Source: a virus. Taken from it: DNA of 22,614 bases. Below, in pieces: positions 1-7,844 of the stretch. Where the stretch lies: positions 1-22,614 of IMG/VR virus record IMGVR_UViG_3300037189_025089. One strand, written 5' to 3'. Position 1 is the first letter of the stretch; the number at the start of each line of letters is the position of its first letter. The notes below the pieces were generated by a model. It did no database searches and was not told the origin of the DNA. It saw only the letters and a list, made by a program, of their open reading frames with translations. The position numbers and the translations under genes were made by a program.

Positions 1-495
1 AGTTCCTGTACCGTTGATGAGAACATCCTCGATATCGTTACCAGCCTGGGTAGCCATAAGACGTGCAATGTGGTCTTCTAGATCTGGGCCTTCAATATTG
101 TCTTCAAGAGACTCAGATGAAAGTTCCCAGTCAAGACGAAGCTTGCGAGTTGTCAAAGAAACCTTTGAGAATGTTGCAGCAGCGTTTGAAAATTCTCCAG
201 TTTGTCCTGAAGTTGTGTTTGTGTAGTCCTTTGGATTATCCTCAGAGGCTACAGTCATGATTCTCTGACCTACTGAAACACGATCAATTTCGGTTGTATT
301 TGAACGCATGCGGATTGTACGAGCTGCCTTAGCAAGAATCGTTGCATCCCACATGTAATCGAGGAAGCGATTAGCTTGATCTGGATATAGAAGTCCAGAA
401 CCACTGAGGTTCGCTGAGTCTCCTGATGCATTTACAGCACCATTAGCTCCTAGATTTGTTGTATCAATTACTTTTTGTAGAAGTTCATTACTCAT
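1..495 (-). CDS. Major capsid protein, HK97 fold (5' part only)
   Basis: The reading frame opens at an ATG at 495 and stays open to the window edge, giving the first 165 residues; the stop lies outside. The product begins MSNELLQKVIDTTNLG and continues with a segment (about residues 38-80) of the type DQANRFLDYMWDATILAKAA, then RVSVGQRI, typical of HK97-fold capsid proteins in Gram-positive phages. It should form the hexamers and pentamers of the head. Only about 35 residues precede the conserved part, so there is no long N-terminal delta domain; the scaffolding function is probably supplied by the C-terminal region of the gene just upstream. A ribosome binding site, AAGGTGGTG, lies at 505-513. 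The gene is last in the run portal, protease/scaffold, capsid, a standard order for head genes. The family call rests on residue pattern and position, not on a search. Confidence 0.78.
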   Translation of the reverse strand, partial: MSNELLQKVIDTTNLGANGAVNASGDSANLSGSGLLYPDQANRFLDYMWDATILAKAARTIRMRSNTTEIDRVSVGQRIMTVASEDNPKDYTNTTSGQTGEFSNAAATFSKVSLTTRKLRLDWELSSESLEDNIEGPDLEDHIARLMATQAGNDIEDVLINGTGT

Positions 496-526
496 TTATT
501 ATTTCACCACCTTATTTTTTTTTAGA

Positions 527-1048
527 TTATTTAGTTAAGCTATTAACACCGAGGAAGTGTCCTTGCCATATACTTGTTTTTTGGATTTTTGAATCCTCCA
601 TTGACCCATTAAGATCACTGGACTTCTTAACTGCAGTTGCAGACTCAAAACCTTTGAGCTGATGATCTAGGTATTCCACCTTACCGTACATATCTGTAAC
701 TGACTTATTCATTTCTTCTTGCTTGGACTTGATCTCATCAATAGCCTTTGACATTTCTGATCTGGTTTCCTCGACCATACGCATTACGTCTTGGACTGTT
801 GCAGCATGAGATGCATAATTCTTTTCAATTGAATCGTTGAAGAAGGTCTTAAGGTCGCTTACCATCTTTGTGAAATCAAGTGTATCCTCAACCTCTGAAA
901 TAGCTACAGCCTTTTCGATTGCTTCTCCCGCATCAACTGCTGTTTCATCAACAGCAACAACTGTTTCTTCTGCTGGCGCAGCATCTACAGCTGGGGCTTC
1001 TGCTTCTGTAACTTCTGTTGTTACTTCTGCATTTGTTTCTTCTGTCAT
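527..1048 (-). CDS. Probable internal in-frame scaffold protein (173 residues)
   Basis: An ATG at 1048, in frame with the protease/scaffold gene (its codon 294), is preceded by a full Shine-Dalgarno GGAGG with a 7-nt spacer. Translation from it would give a 173-residue product starting MTEETNAEVTTEV, containing only the acidic region and the coiled-coil-like region. Producing scaffold in excess of protease from an internal start is established for other tailed phages (lambda Nu3 inside gene C). Here it is inferred from the start signal, which is better than that of the full-length gene, and from the domain boundary falling at the same place. The alternative is that the GGAGG arises by chance from the Gly-Gly codons. 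Confidence 0.6.
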   Translation of the reverse strand: MTEETNAEVTTEVTEAEAPAVDAAPAEETVVAVDETAVDAGEAIEKAVAISEVEDTLDFTKMVSDLKTFFNDSIEKNYASHAATVQDVMRMVEETRSEMSKAIDEIKSKQEEMNKSVTDMYGKVEYLDHQLKGFESATAVKKSSDLNGSMEDSKIQKTSIWQGHFLGVNSLTK

Positions 1049-1927
1049 TTCATTACCTCCTTCATTTTTCTTTATAGTCGCCACATTGACATCAATGGGC
1101 GAAACCTTTTTTGCTTTGTTTTGATCTGGATAAAGATTTATTGTAGATGAGCTATTAACAACATTATCTGAATCATGAGTTGTTGCTGCATGATCTGGAC
1201 CTGGTGCATCATCTTTCTTAAAATAAGAATCAATAACCTTTTCAATTGCTTCAAATTTTTCTGAATCAGATTGTTCTACCCAACCTATGTTTGACATTGG
1301 GTCTCCACAAGAAACACATGTCTTTGCAACATCTGTAGATGTAGATGCAATCTCATCCTCTTGGCACCAAAAAACATTTTCAGTTACTGCGTTTGCTGCC
1401 ATCTTTTGAATTGAAAAAATATTTGCTAATGGGTTGGCTGGTGAATCAACAAGAGAGAGCTCGTGCAAATCATAATTGTGAATTACTCTTCTATCTTGTT
1501 CAGAACCGTCGTCTGACTTTTCCATCTTAGCGTCAACAATATTGCCACCAATTGAGAATCCAGTATAAGTACCGTCTAATACTTTTTCCCATGCGTCTGG
1601 TGCACCTTTTGATATATATGCTGTTACATAAACTCCGTTATACTTCTTGCCTGATGCCTTATCAAAAAAAGAATCTTCTTTAAATGAAAGCATCTTTCCA
1701 ACTGCTGATGGTCCGTGCATTTCACGGATGTTTCCTCTAAAATTCTCAAAAGCTTTCTTGCTTGCTTCTGCAGTTACAATATCTCCATGGCGATCCACAT
1801 TGTCCAGGGAAGCGAATCCCGAGACCGTTCTTTTTTCCTTGTTAACCTTTGCAATAGGAAATGCAAGATTAACTGTATGTTCACTGTTGTGCCAATGGGC
1901 TTTTGTTATGTTCATATGTAAATACAT
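527..1927 (-). CDS. Prohead protease fused to a scaffold-like C-terminal region
   Basis: 466 residues. Residues about 15-175 match the HK97 prohead protease family (peptidase U35/S78): EMHGPSAVGK carries the likely catalytic His71, TYTGFSIGG the likely catalytic Ser125, and HELSLVDSPANP (155-166) is the conserved segment after them. The family cleaves scaffold and its own sequence inside the prohead before DNA packaging. After the protease come three cysteines (C188, C204, C207, the last two as CVSC), a Ser/Asp-rich linker, an acidic Ala/Glu/Val-rich stretch (about 294-345) and a predicted helical coiled-coil region (about 350-430), which looks like scaffold. Residue 294 is an internal Met with its own ribosome binding site (separate entry). 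The true N-terminus could be Met1 or Met5; neither has a strong Shine-Dalgarno. The portal lies 40 nt upstream and the capsid gene 31 nt downstream. Confidence 0.85.
   Translation of the reverse strand: MYLHMNITKAHWHNSEHTVNLAFPIAKVNKEKRTVSGFASLDNVDRHGDIVTAEASKKAFENFRGNIREMHGPSAVGKMLSFKEDSFFDKASGKKYNGVYVTAYISKGAPDAWEKVLDGTYTGFSIGGNIVDAKMEKSDDGSEQDRRVIHNYDLHELSLVDSPANPLANIFSIQKMAANAVTENVFWCQEDEIASTSTDVAKTCVSCGDPMSNIGWVEQSDSEKFEAIEKVIDSYFKKDDAPGPDHAATTHDSDNVVNSSSTINLYPDQNKAKKVSPIDVNVATIKKNEGGNEMTEETNAEVTTEVTEAEAPAVDAAPAEETVVAVDETAVDAGEAIEKAVAISEVEDTLDFTKMVSDLKTFFNDSIEKNYASHAATVQDVMRMVEETRSEMSKAIDEIKSKQEEMNKSVTDMYGKVEYLDHQLKGFESATAVKKSSDLNGSMEDSKIQKTSIWQGHFLGVNSLTK
1056..1060 (-). promoter_or_regulatory. 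Internal Shine-Dalgarno for scaffold
   Basis: On the coding strand, GGAGG is followed by the 7-nt spacer TAATGAA and then ATG at 1048-1046. It lies inside the protease/scaffold reading frame, where it encodes part of Glu-Gly-Gly. It is among the strongest ribosome binding sites in the window and decides the proposed internal start. Confidence 0.6.
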
Positions 1928-1967
1928 AATACCAACTTTTATAAATAACTCATAATTTCAGGTGATA

Positions 1968-3557
1968 TTATTTTTGCTTTCTACCCTCCCCTTGAGCATT
2001 TCTGGCAGTTCCCATTTTATCTGGGGCATTTAGATTTCTTTCTTGATCTCTAGCTCTGGTGCCTTTTTCCTGGGTAATTTTTTCAGCGGAATCTTGAGGT
2101 TTTAATTCTAGTGGTACATCTCCGCCTTCTATCGGAGCCTTGCCCATTCTTTGGCGTACTTCGTTAGGAAGAACAACCTTGTTAACCAGATAGGCTGCAT
2201 CAATTCTTGATTGAGTTTCCTCGTCAGTTAAGGCTAGTTCGTTGAATCTAATGACGAATGCGTCTGTAAACTCTGCCATTAGCTTGTTAAGCTTATGCTC
2301 TAGCTCTTCCTGCATTGGGCGACAGACCTGCTCTTTAAAAGTCTTATCTGCGTCCTTAGCATTAGCAAGAGATACATCTGCTGGCATTCCAATCTTGGAA
2401 ATTGGCACACGGTGAGCAATTAAAATACGATCTCTATTTTCTACGGCATAATTCTTAAATGATGAATCTTGAACACCTGCTTCAACTGGGTCCATCTTAA
2501 ATTCTACACGACTATTCTCTCCATCTGATGGTAGTGGAATATAAAGAGTTCTATGGTTTCTACCCTTTAAACCTGTTTGGAAAAATTCAAGAAGCTTGCG
2601 CTCTGAATCTGCTGTCAGCTTTGCCCCTTTTACGGTAATAATGTATCTTGGCACAGCCTTGTTTTCAAAATAGTCTAAGTTAAATCTCTGTGCAAATTCA
2701 TCTCCAGCAACAGCATTTTTAGCCGAAAGAATGTCTGGAACTCCATAATAAGTATTTGATGGAGTGAATTTCTTAAAATGAATAACTTCATTTGGCTGTG
2801 GATCTGTTCCAATTTGATCTGGAGTTTCTGTATCTCCAAAATTTCTAAAGAAGGTGTAGCGATTATATACAACCTGCACAAAGCCATCACGGTGACGACG
2901 AATACGCATTGTTGTTGTAGGAATATGGCCAATATATCCAATTTTTCCAGTTGCTGTTCTACCCACTTCAAGATATGCATTTCCTGTAGACTCTAAGTCT
3001 GTATAAACCTTTTTCATATTTTCAATGAATGAATCATCTGAGTTTAAGGATTCTACAAAACTTCTTAACTCTTCTTTTGCTGCTTCAATCTTTGTTCTTA
3101 ACTTATCTAGCTTTTTGGGATCATCAATGACATCTTGAACTTTTTGGGTAACTTTAAAAGTTTCTTCAAACTTATAGCCAAGGCCAATTACGTTGGCAAC
3201 CTTGGCATTTACAGCTGAATGATGATATGGAGATACATCATAAAGCTGAGACAAATAGAGCATGTTATATGGAGGTTGTACTATTTGAAATAGTGAATAT
3301 CCTGTAAGATCAAGTGGGTCTAGCTTTTTAGACTTTGCATCTTCCCGCCCAGTAAATGCTTTTTCAAGCCTTGCTGCATGACGACGAAGGTTGGGACTTA
3401 ATCCTTCTGATTTTTTAATTTCTGACCACTTTTGATTAAATGGGTCATCAAATTCTTCTTGGGTTGTGTAAGATGGCATAGATTTATCTTCGGGTGTGTA
3501 GACCTTTAATAGGTCATCGCTATCATCGTCATCCATAACAGTAACTCTGTGGTCCAT
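1968..3557 (-). CDS. Portal protein (PBSX/HK97-type phage portal family)
   Basis: 529 residues. It forms the dodecameric ring at the capsid vertex through which DNA is packaged and to which the tail joins. The core around residues 255-320 has the family pattern NEVIHFKKFTPSNTYYGVP, followed by DEFAQRFNLDYFENKAVP and then IITVKG; RVPISKIGM and an Asn/Asp-rich helix follow, as in PBSX-family portals. A charged helix-rich segment (about 146-175) precedes the wing region, and the C-terminus is a polar tail rich in Gln, Arg and Lys. The ATG at 3557 overlaps the stop of the preceding gene by one base (TAATG), implying translational coupling. Length is in the usual range for the family. No terminase gene precedes it in this window, which is unusual. 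Confidence 0.9.
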   Translation of the reverse strand: MDHRVTVMDDDDSDDLLKVYTPEDKSMPSYTTQEEFDDPFNQKWSEIKKSEGLSPNLRRHAARLEKAFTGREDAKSKKLDPLDLTGYSLFQIVQPPYNMLYLSQLYDVSPYHHSAVNAKVANVIGLGYKFEETFKVTQKVQDVIDDPKKLDKLRTKIEAAKEELRSFVESLNSDDSFIENMKKVYTDLESTGNAYLEVGRTATGKIGYIGHIPTTTMRIRRHRDGFVQVVYNRYTFFRNFGDTETPDQIGTDPQPNEVIHFKKFTPSNTYYGVPDILSAKNAVAGDEFAQRFNLDYFENKAVPRYIITVKGAKLTADSERKLLEFFQTGLKGRNHRTLYIPLPSDGENSRVEFKMDPVEAGVQDSSFKNYAVENRDRILIAHRVPISKIGMPADVSLANAKDADKTFKEQVCRPMQEELEHKLNKLMAEFTDAFVIRFNELALTDEETQSRIDAAYLVNKVVLPNEVRQRMGKAPIEGGDVPLELKPQDSAEKITQEKGTRARDQERNLNAPDKMGTARNAQGEGRKQK

Positions 3558-3898
3558 TATGCTATACCCATCTCTCTTTGTTCTTTAATAAATTCCATCA
3601 TTGCTGGCAGGTCTTGAGGATCTGGTACCAAGCCCATAGCGGATCTTTGCTTTTGTTCCTCTAATTCTTCTTCTGTTACTTTTCTGTGCCCAGCAAAAAA
3701 TATAGGCTTTCCTTCATCTATGCCGTAATCCTGAGCTGCTTTTTTTAATTTTTTAATTTGACGAATATCACCTTTTAAAGAAGGGATGCATAGGTATCCA
3801 CCCTCATCATCCATAATTAATGACTCATCTGGCATTTGCCACATATACAATCCCCAGTTTACTTCATCTATGGGGGTAATCTTCATCTTCTTATTCAT
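3557..3898 (-). CDS. Small acidic protein of unknown function, first gene of head operon
   Basis: 113 residues beginning MNKKMKITPIDEVNWGLYM. I do not recognise a family. The N-terminal half contains an apparent beta-rich segment (WQMPDESLIMDDEGGYLCIP), then a Lys-rich helix (about 44-55), GKPIFFAGHRKV, and a charged helix with EEELEEQKQ. No signal peptide or membrane segment is visible. It is the first gene after a promoter and overlaps the portal start by one base, so it is co-expressed with the head genes; a role in head assembly or in the portal-associated complex is possible but only positional. No Shine-Dalgarno precedes the ATG. Instead a TATGAT box ends 7 nt upstream, fitting a leaderless mRNA. 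Confidence 0.7.
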   Translation of the reverse strand: MNKKMKITPIDEVNWGLYMWQMPDESLIMDDEGGYLCIPSLKGDIRQIKKLKKAAQDYGIDEGKPIFFAGHRKVTEEELEEQKQRSAMGLVPDPQDLPAMMEFIKEQREMGIA

Positions 3899-3905
3899 AA
3901 TCTAT

Positions 3906-3935
3906 ATCATACCATTTTGCCACATTAAAGCACAA
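3906..3935 (-). promoter_or_regulatory. Promoter for head genes, leaderless type
   Basis: On the coding strand, TTGTGC (3935-3930) is followed by an 18-nt spacer ending in TGG and the -10 box TATGAT (3911-3906), giving an extended -10 (TGnTATGAT). Seven bases separate the box from the ATG at 3898, so transcription would begin at or next to the start codon. It lies in a 63-nt gap after the LamG-like gene. The -35 matches TTGACA at only three positions. Confidence 0.5.
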
Positions 3936-3961
3936 AAAATGAACATTGTTCTGCCATTTTA

Positions 3962-5923
3962 TTATACATGAGTGTGATAAATTACTGGATCTCCTCCATT
4001 TATCTGGCTACTTGTACCCGAGTATTCCAATACTGAACCCATTGAAGTTACCCCGTCATTTACAGTTAAAACATTTGTAGAAAGATAAGATAGGTAAATT
4101 TTTGATGGATTTGGAGAGGTGTTTGGGCCCCACAAAATAATATTTCCATATGAGGCTTCACAAGGATCATATTGTCCTGATCTATCACCGTTTATTGAAA
4201 TAGATATATCGGTAATTCCAGTAGTTGGATTTGCTGAAGCAAGATAGATATTGCTATTAAAAGATATAAAAATGTGTATTGGTTCATTTACTGACAGCTT
4301 ATATTTCCAATTTGGGGTACCTACTAATACACCATTTATATATACTGAAGATTGAAATGGGGATGTTGTGTGAACATTTAGGTATCCTTGATTATCAATG
4401 AATAGTTGTGGTGTTCCACCTATATCTAGAACTGCTTTCCCTTGACCCGCCCACTTAAACCAAAAATCTATATGCCTGTAACCGTTATTTATTCCATACC
4501 CAGATGGGTTTATAATAGCAGAGCCTGGCTTTGATTCTGGATTCATTTTATAAAAATTAATACCCAAATTGCTAGATCTTGAAAGTATGTTATTTTTGTT
4601 ACCTCTATAAGTATATTCTGTTACTGATTGATTACTTGTAAACGGAGATATATTAAAAATTCCTGTGTCAGAATTAGAATCAATATTTGAATAAACTTTT
4701 ATTGATAAATTATCAAGCCTTGGAGGTGAAACATAATTATCATTTACGTAGTTGCTCGGATAATAAAAATCAACTTTTATTAAAGCTTGAATTGTAAGTG
4801 AAGAATAATAATTTGAAACAAAATATGGAACAATATTATTATTTTTAATTGGATAATAAGTCGTGCCACCATCATAAGATATGCTAACAGAAACATAATT
4901 GTTTGATGTTGTTGAAAATGGGTAGGATGCTGTTTCCCAAGATACATTAATTCCTGAAAAGTTTTGATAAGAGGTTATATCCAATGGGTAGGTCCACGAG
5001 CCAGATTGTTGATTTTTTTTCAAAACTATACCTGTTTGATCGGTTTCAACATTATTAAATGTTCCTTGAGAGTAGCTTATTGGAGCATAAAAATTTTGAA
5101 CAGAAATTGCTTCTCCAGAATTGTCATTAAATAAAAATACTGAAGCACTTGATTGATGTGCGAAACCAATTGGATTTGAATCCCTGTGTGCCCAAGACAT
5201 GTGTGATTTAATTTCATTTACAGATAAAGGCTTATCGTAAAATGCTAAATCACTTATTATGAAACCGTTATTTTCTGGGGAAGGACCTATATAAAAGTTT
5301 TTAAGATCCTCATAAAAATACCCATTAAAAGTCACCGATTCGTCTGATAGCCCATTTATATACAATGTCATACTTTTATCTTTTATTAAAGCAAAAATGT
5401 GTAATGGTTCATCCCAGGAATATACTTTTTTTGTTGTTACTGTATTTACACCTTGATCATTTGATACATAAAAACATATTGAATCTTTTTCTGCACGAAT
5501 TTTCATGCTACTTGATGACTGACCTAATTTTATTAAGTCTACGGGTTGGGTAGGATTTTGTAATAAAACCCACATCTCTATCCCAAAAGTTTTGTTTTCA
5601 TAACCTTTTTTAAAAGCATTGTATAAATTTGATATTAAAATTTCGTTATTATTTAGTATTTTACAAGAATTAAATGCATCTTCATTTGAAAGAGATGTAA
5701 CTATAGGTGTAACATTGTTAAGTTGTGGAACACTTCCATTAAGTATGTTTGCACCATTTTGCAATATGCTATAATCAATAAAATGATCGTTTGTATGGGC
5801 ATTATAATCTAAATCGGTTGTATCGTATGTTGTTAAAGCATCGTTGTATTGAATTGTTGATAATTTATTTAATCTCCAATAACCCAAAGGTAAATCGGAT
5901 AAAACCCTATATTTATATGACAT
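3962..5923 (-). CDS. LamG/concanavalin A-like phage structural protein
   Basis: 653 residues. The start, YRVLSDLPLGYWRLN, is the usual opening of LamG-type (concanavalin A-like) lectin domains on phage tail and appendage proteins. Domain 1 (about 1-245) shows strands such as FGIEMWVLL, MTLYINGL and FIISDLAFYDKPLSVNEIKSH. A middle beta domain (about 290-415) contains SISYDGGTTYYPI. A second LamG-like domain (about 484-615) has HIDFWFKWAG, SSVYINGV and IHIFISFNSNIYL. The protein is rich in Asn and Ser and has no signal peptide. A carbohydrate-binding or appendage role fits its place among fibre genes; the exact virion position is unknown. It overlaps the preceding gene by 11 nt, with GGCAGG about 9 nt upstream as ribosome binding site. 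Confidence 0.7.
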   Translation of the reverse strand: MSYKYRVLSDLPLGYWRLNKLSTIQYNDALTTYDTTDLDYNAHTNDHFIDYSILQNGANILNGSVPQLNNVTPIVTSLSNEDAFNSCKILNNNEILISNLYNAFKKGYENKTFGIEMWVLLQNPTQPVDLIKLGQSSSSMKIRAEKDSICFYVSNDQGVNTVTTKKVYSWDEPLHIFALIKDKSMTLYINGLSDESVTFNGYFYEDLKNFYIGPSPENNGFIISDLAFYDKPLSVNEIKSHMSWAHRDSNPIGFAHQSSASVFLFNDNSGEAISVQNFYAPISYSQGTFNNVETDQTGIVLKKNQQSGSWTYPLDITSYQNFSGINVSWETASYPFSTTSNNYVSVSISYDGGTTYYPIKNNNIVPYFVSNYYSSLTIQALIKVDFYYPSNYVNDNYVSPPRLDNLSIKVYSNIDSNSDTGIFNISPFTSNQSVTEYTYRGNKNNILSRSSNLGINFYKMNPESKPGSAIINPSGYGINNGYRHIDFWFKWAGQGKAVLDIGGTPQLFIDNQGYLNVHTTSPFQSSVYINGVLVGTPNWKYKLSVNEPIHIFISFNSNIYLASANPTTGITDISISINGDRSGQYDPCEASYGNIILWGPNTSPNPSKIYLSYLSTNVLTVNDGVTSMGSVLEYSGTSSQINGGDPVIYHTHV

Positions 5924-6299
5924 CTGGTACTACCTGCCAAGATTTATTATCTTCGTTCCAAATATAAAATTTACCATCATTCGGATATTTTTTGGGAGCT
6001 ACCCATAAACAAGTTTTTTTATCCAATTTCCAAGATTTAAATGGTTGTGGCGGGATAAAAGCACCATCTGTTCCAATAGACTCATCAAAAGTGTATCCGA
6101 TTCCTGCATAGTTATACCTGTACGGTTTTTTACCTTGAGAATGAATATTTCCATATGTATTATATGATGTTTTTTTACAAACTTTACCCTCTACTTCAGA
6201 ATAAATTTTTTCTAAATCTACTCCAAAATCATCGTCGTTTGTTCCTACAACTACCTTTACTACTATATTGTTTTCATCTAGGACTGCATAATGAGACAT
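5913..6299 (-). CDS. Small phage protein with FIPP..PF..W..D motif
   Basis: 128 residues. The N-terminus (MSHYAVLDENNIVVKVVVG) and the segments YNYAGIGYTFDE (62-73) and FIPPQPFKSWKLDKKTCLW (81-99) closely resemble a small protein family I know from marine T4-like and related phages, usually close to tail or structural genes, with no assigned function. C-terminal residues 103-125 are Trp/Tyr-rich (GKFYIWNEDNKSW). No catalytic motif is seen. It starts one base after the stop of the glycine-rich gene (TAATATG) and overlaps the LamG-like gene, so it belongs to the fibre operon. A minor structural protein or fibre assembly partner is the likely role, by context only. Confidence 0.65.
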   Translation of the reverse strand: MSHYAVLDENNIVVKVVVGTNDDDFGVDLEKIYSEVEGKVCKKTSYNTYGNIHSQGKKPYRYNYAGIGYTFDESIGTDGAFIPPQPFKSWKLDKKTCLWVAPKKYPNDGKFYIWNEDNKSWQVVPDVI

Positions 6300-6300
6300 A

Positions 6301-7179
6301 TTACCACTTTACCTGTGCAGACCCAGCAGTTATTGTTAATACTGTATCGGAACCAATTGTTGTTGATGTAAAAGATAAAGTTCCAGAAATTACCGTTGGA
6401 ACACCATATGACGATGGATACCTCATTATAATTAAACCTGAACCTCCCGCCCCTCCATTATTTGTGTAAGGGCTTGAGTAACCTTTTCCTCCGCCACCAG
6501 AACCAGTATTTGCTTGGCCATTCCCTCCGTTTGAATTGTCAGAAGTTCCATTTCCGCCTCCGCCAGAACCGCCAGATCCAGATGTTCCATAGCCTCCGCC
6601 TCCGCCTCCGCCAGCTCTGATAGTAGACGCACCATCAATTGTTGAAACTAAACCAGAGCCACCGTTTGCGCCACTTGCAGCAGACCCAGCTCCCCCTCCA
6701 GCGCCATATGCATTTCCAACATAGTAAGCTCCAGGGCTGCCTGAATATCCTCCGCCTATTGAACCACCATACCCGTTTGATAATGCTGCGCCACCTGTTG
6801 TAGCGGTTGTTGTGTAAGGTCCACCTCCAGATCCAGATCCACGAGAATTACCATTTGTATAAAAACCAACGCCCGCAGCACCGCTGTAAGCAAAATCATT
6901 AACAATTTGTGATATTGACCCAGGTGACCCAGTTGCGCCTCCAGCGCCTATGCTGATGTAGTATGAAATACCTTTGTAAAATTTTTGATTATAAGTTTGA
7001 GAATAGTTTCCACCATTTGTATCTGATGCCCAATTAGTAAAGTATCCTCCAGCTCCTGCTCCTGAATAATTACCTCCACCGCCACCAGAAATTAATAATA
7101 TTTTGGGAGAAAAGGGTATGCTTAGTCCAAAGTCTCCAAAACCTCTTGACGACATACTCAATGCTGATGTTAAAGGCAT
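6301..7179 (-). CDS. Glycine-rich tail fibre/adhesin protein
   Basis: 292 residues, dominated by runs of glycine (GGGGG, GSGGGG, GAGGAG) between short strand segments. The entry strand ILLISGGGGG (about 28-37) and the exit strand GGSGLIIMRYP are the hallmarks of the glycine-rich domain common on phage tail fibre tips. Related glycine-rich folds in T-even gp38 adhesins form a polyglycine-II sandwich with receptor-binding loops. A C-terminal segment (about 259-292) with SFTSTTIGSDTVLTIT forms an extra beta region absent from the paralogue at 7845-8723. A strong Shine-Dalgarno (AGGAG) starts directly after the stop of the upstream collagen-like gene. Likely role: receptor recognition at a fibre tip, by analogy. 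Confidence 0.75.
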   Translation of the reverse strand: MPLTSALSMSSRGFGDFGLSIPFSPKILLISGGGGGNYSGAGAGGYFTNWASDTNGGNYSQTYNQKFYKGISYYISIGAGGATGSPGSISQIVNDFAYSGAAGVGFYTNGNSRGSGSGGGPYTTTATTGGAALSNGYGGSIGGGYSGSPGAYYVGNAYGAGGGAGSAASGANGGSGLVSTIDGASTIRAGGGGGGGYGTSGSGGSGGGGNGTSDNSNGGNGQANTGSGGGGKGYSSPYTNNGGAGGSGLIIMRYPSSYGVPTVISGTLSFTSTTIGSDTVLTITAGSAQVKW

Positions 7180-7188
7180 ATATTCTCC

Positions 7189-7782
7189 TTATGCAAACTT
7201 TGTTACACTTCCAAGAACAAGATAGCCAGAGCTATATTTTATTATTGTAAATACATATGTATCCCAAGAATTTGCATTGTTAGCATTTGCTCCATTTTGC
7301 CATCTTATTGTTTGTGCGGTTCCATCTATTTGTAAAGCATTGAAACTATAATATCCGCTACCTTGTTGTACAATCACGGCAACGCTTACAGATTGTCCAT
7401 TTTGAAGCATTGAGGCCAGGGTTGTTGAAGAATCGCCTCTTATATTAAATGTAAAATTATTCTGAGAATTACTTTGAAACCATGTAACAGTTGAGGTTTT
7501 TATATCTATATTTGTAGTACCATTAGCTCCAGTAGATATCAAGTTTACAGTTTCTATTGGTGATGTTACTACTGTATTTGTAGAAATTACACCTGTGGCA
7601 CCCGTCGCACCTGTAGCGCCCGTCGCACCTGTAGCACCTGTATTGCCAGTAGCTCCTGTAGGCCCTGTGGGAGGCTGTAAAGTAGTTACATTATCCCATG
7701 CAGAACCATTCCATTGCCAAGTGTATGAACCGTATGTATATAACTGGTTACTTGTTGGTGATGATGGAAAGTTTATAGCCAT
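7189..7782 (-). CDS. Short collagen-like fibre protein
   Basis: 197 residues. The N-terminal segment (1-31), FPSSPTSNQLYTYGSYTW then WNGSAWDNV, is a small module common at the start of phage fibre proteins. It is followed by Gly-X-Thr collagen triplets (about 39-64), nearly all GAT or GPT. The remaining 130 residues form a beta-rich C-terminal domain with no recognised signature (INLISTGANG..., FTFNIRGDSST, YVFTIIKYSSGYLVLGSV), which may act as the trimerisation or tip domain. Start at 7782 is supported by AGGAG with a 6-nt spacer. The gene has its own promoter upstream and is followed by the glycine-rich gene, which it may carry or assemble with. Confidence 0.8.
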   Translation of the reverse strand: MAINFPSSPTSNQLYTYGSYTWQWNGSAWDNVTTLQPPTGPTGATGNTGATGATGATGATGATGVISTNTVVTSPIETVNLISTGANGTTNIDIKTSTVTWFQSNSQNNFTFNIRGDSSTTLASMLQNGQSVSVAVIVQQGSGYYSFNALQIDGTAQTIRWQNGANANNANSWDTYVFTIIKYSSGYLVLGSVTKFA

Positions 7783-7811
7783 TTTATCTCCTGCCTAACT
7801 TTAATTCTTTA

Positions 7812-7841
7812 ATTATATCATTTAACCTATTACTTTGTAAA
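7812..7841 (-). promoter_or_regulatory. Sigma70-like promoter before the second collagen/glycine-rich pair
   Basis: On the coding strand, TTTACA (7841-7836) is separated by 18 nt from a perfect TATAAT (7817-7812). Transcription would begin near 7805 and give a short leader containing the AGGAG ribosome binding site of the gene starting at 7782. It occupies most of the 62-nt gap after the preceding glycine-rich gene and is the best promoter match in the window. Confidence 0.6.
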
Positions 7842-7844
7842 TTT

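Noticed and set aside
3941-3951. Hairpin GAACAATGTTC followed by a T-run as a terminator after the LamG-like gene
   Set aside because: Only a 4-bp stem with a 3-nt loop, too weak to support.
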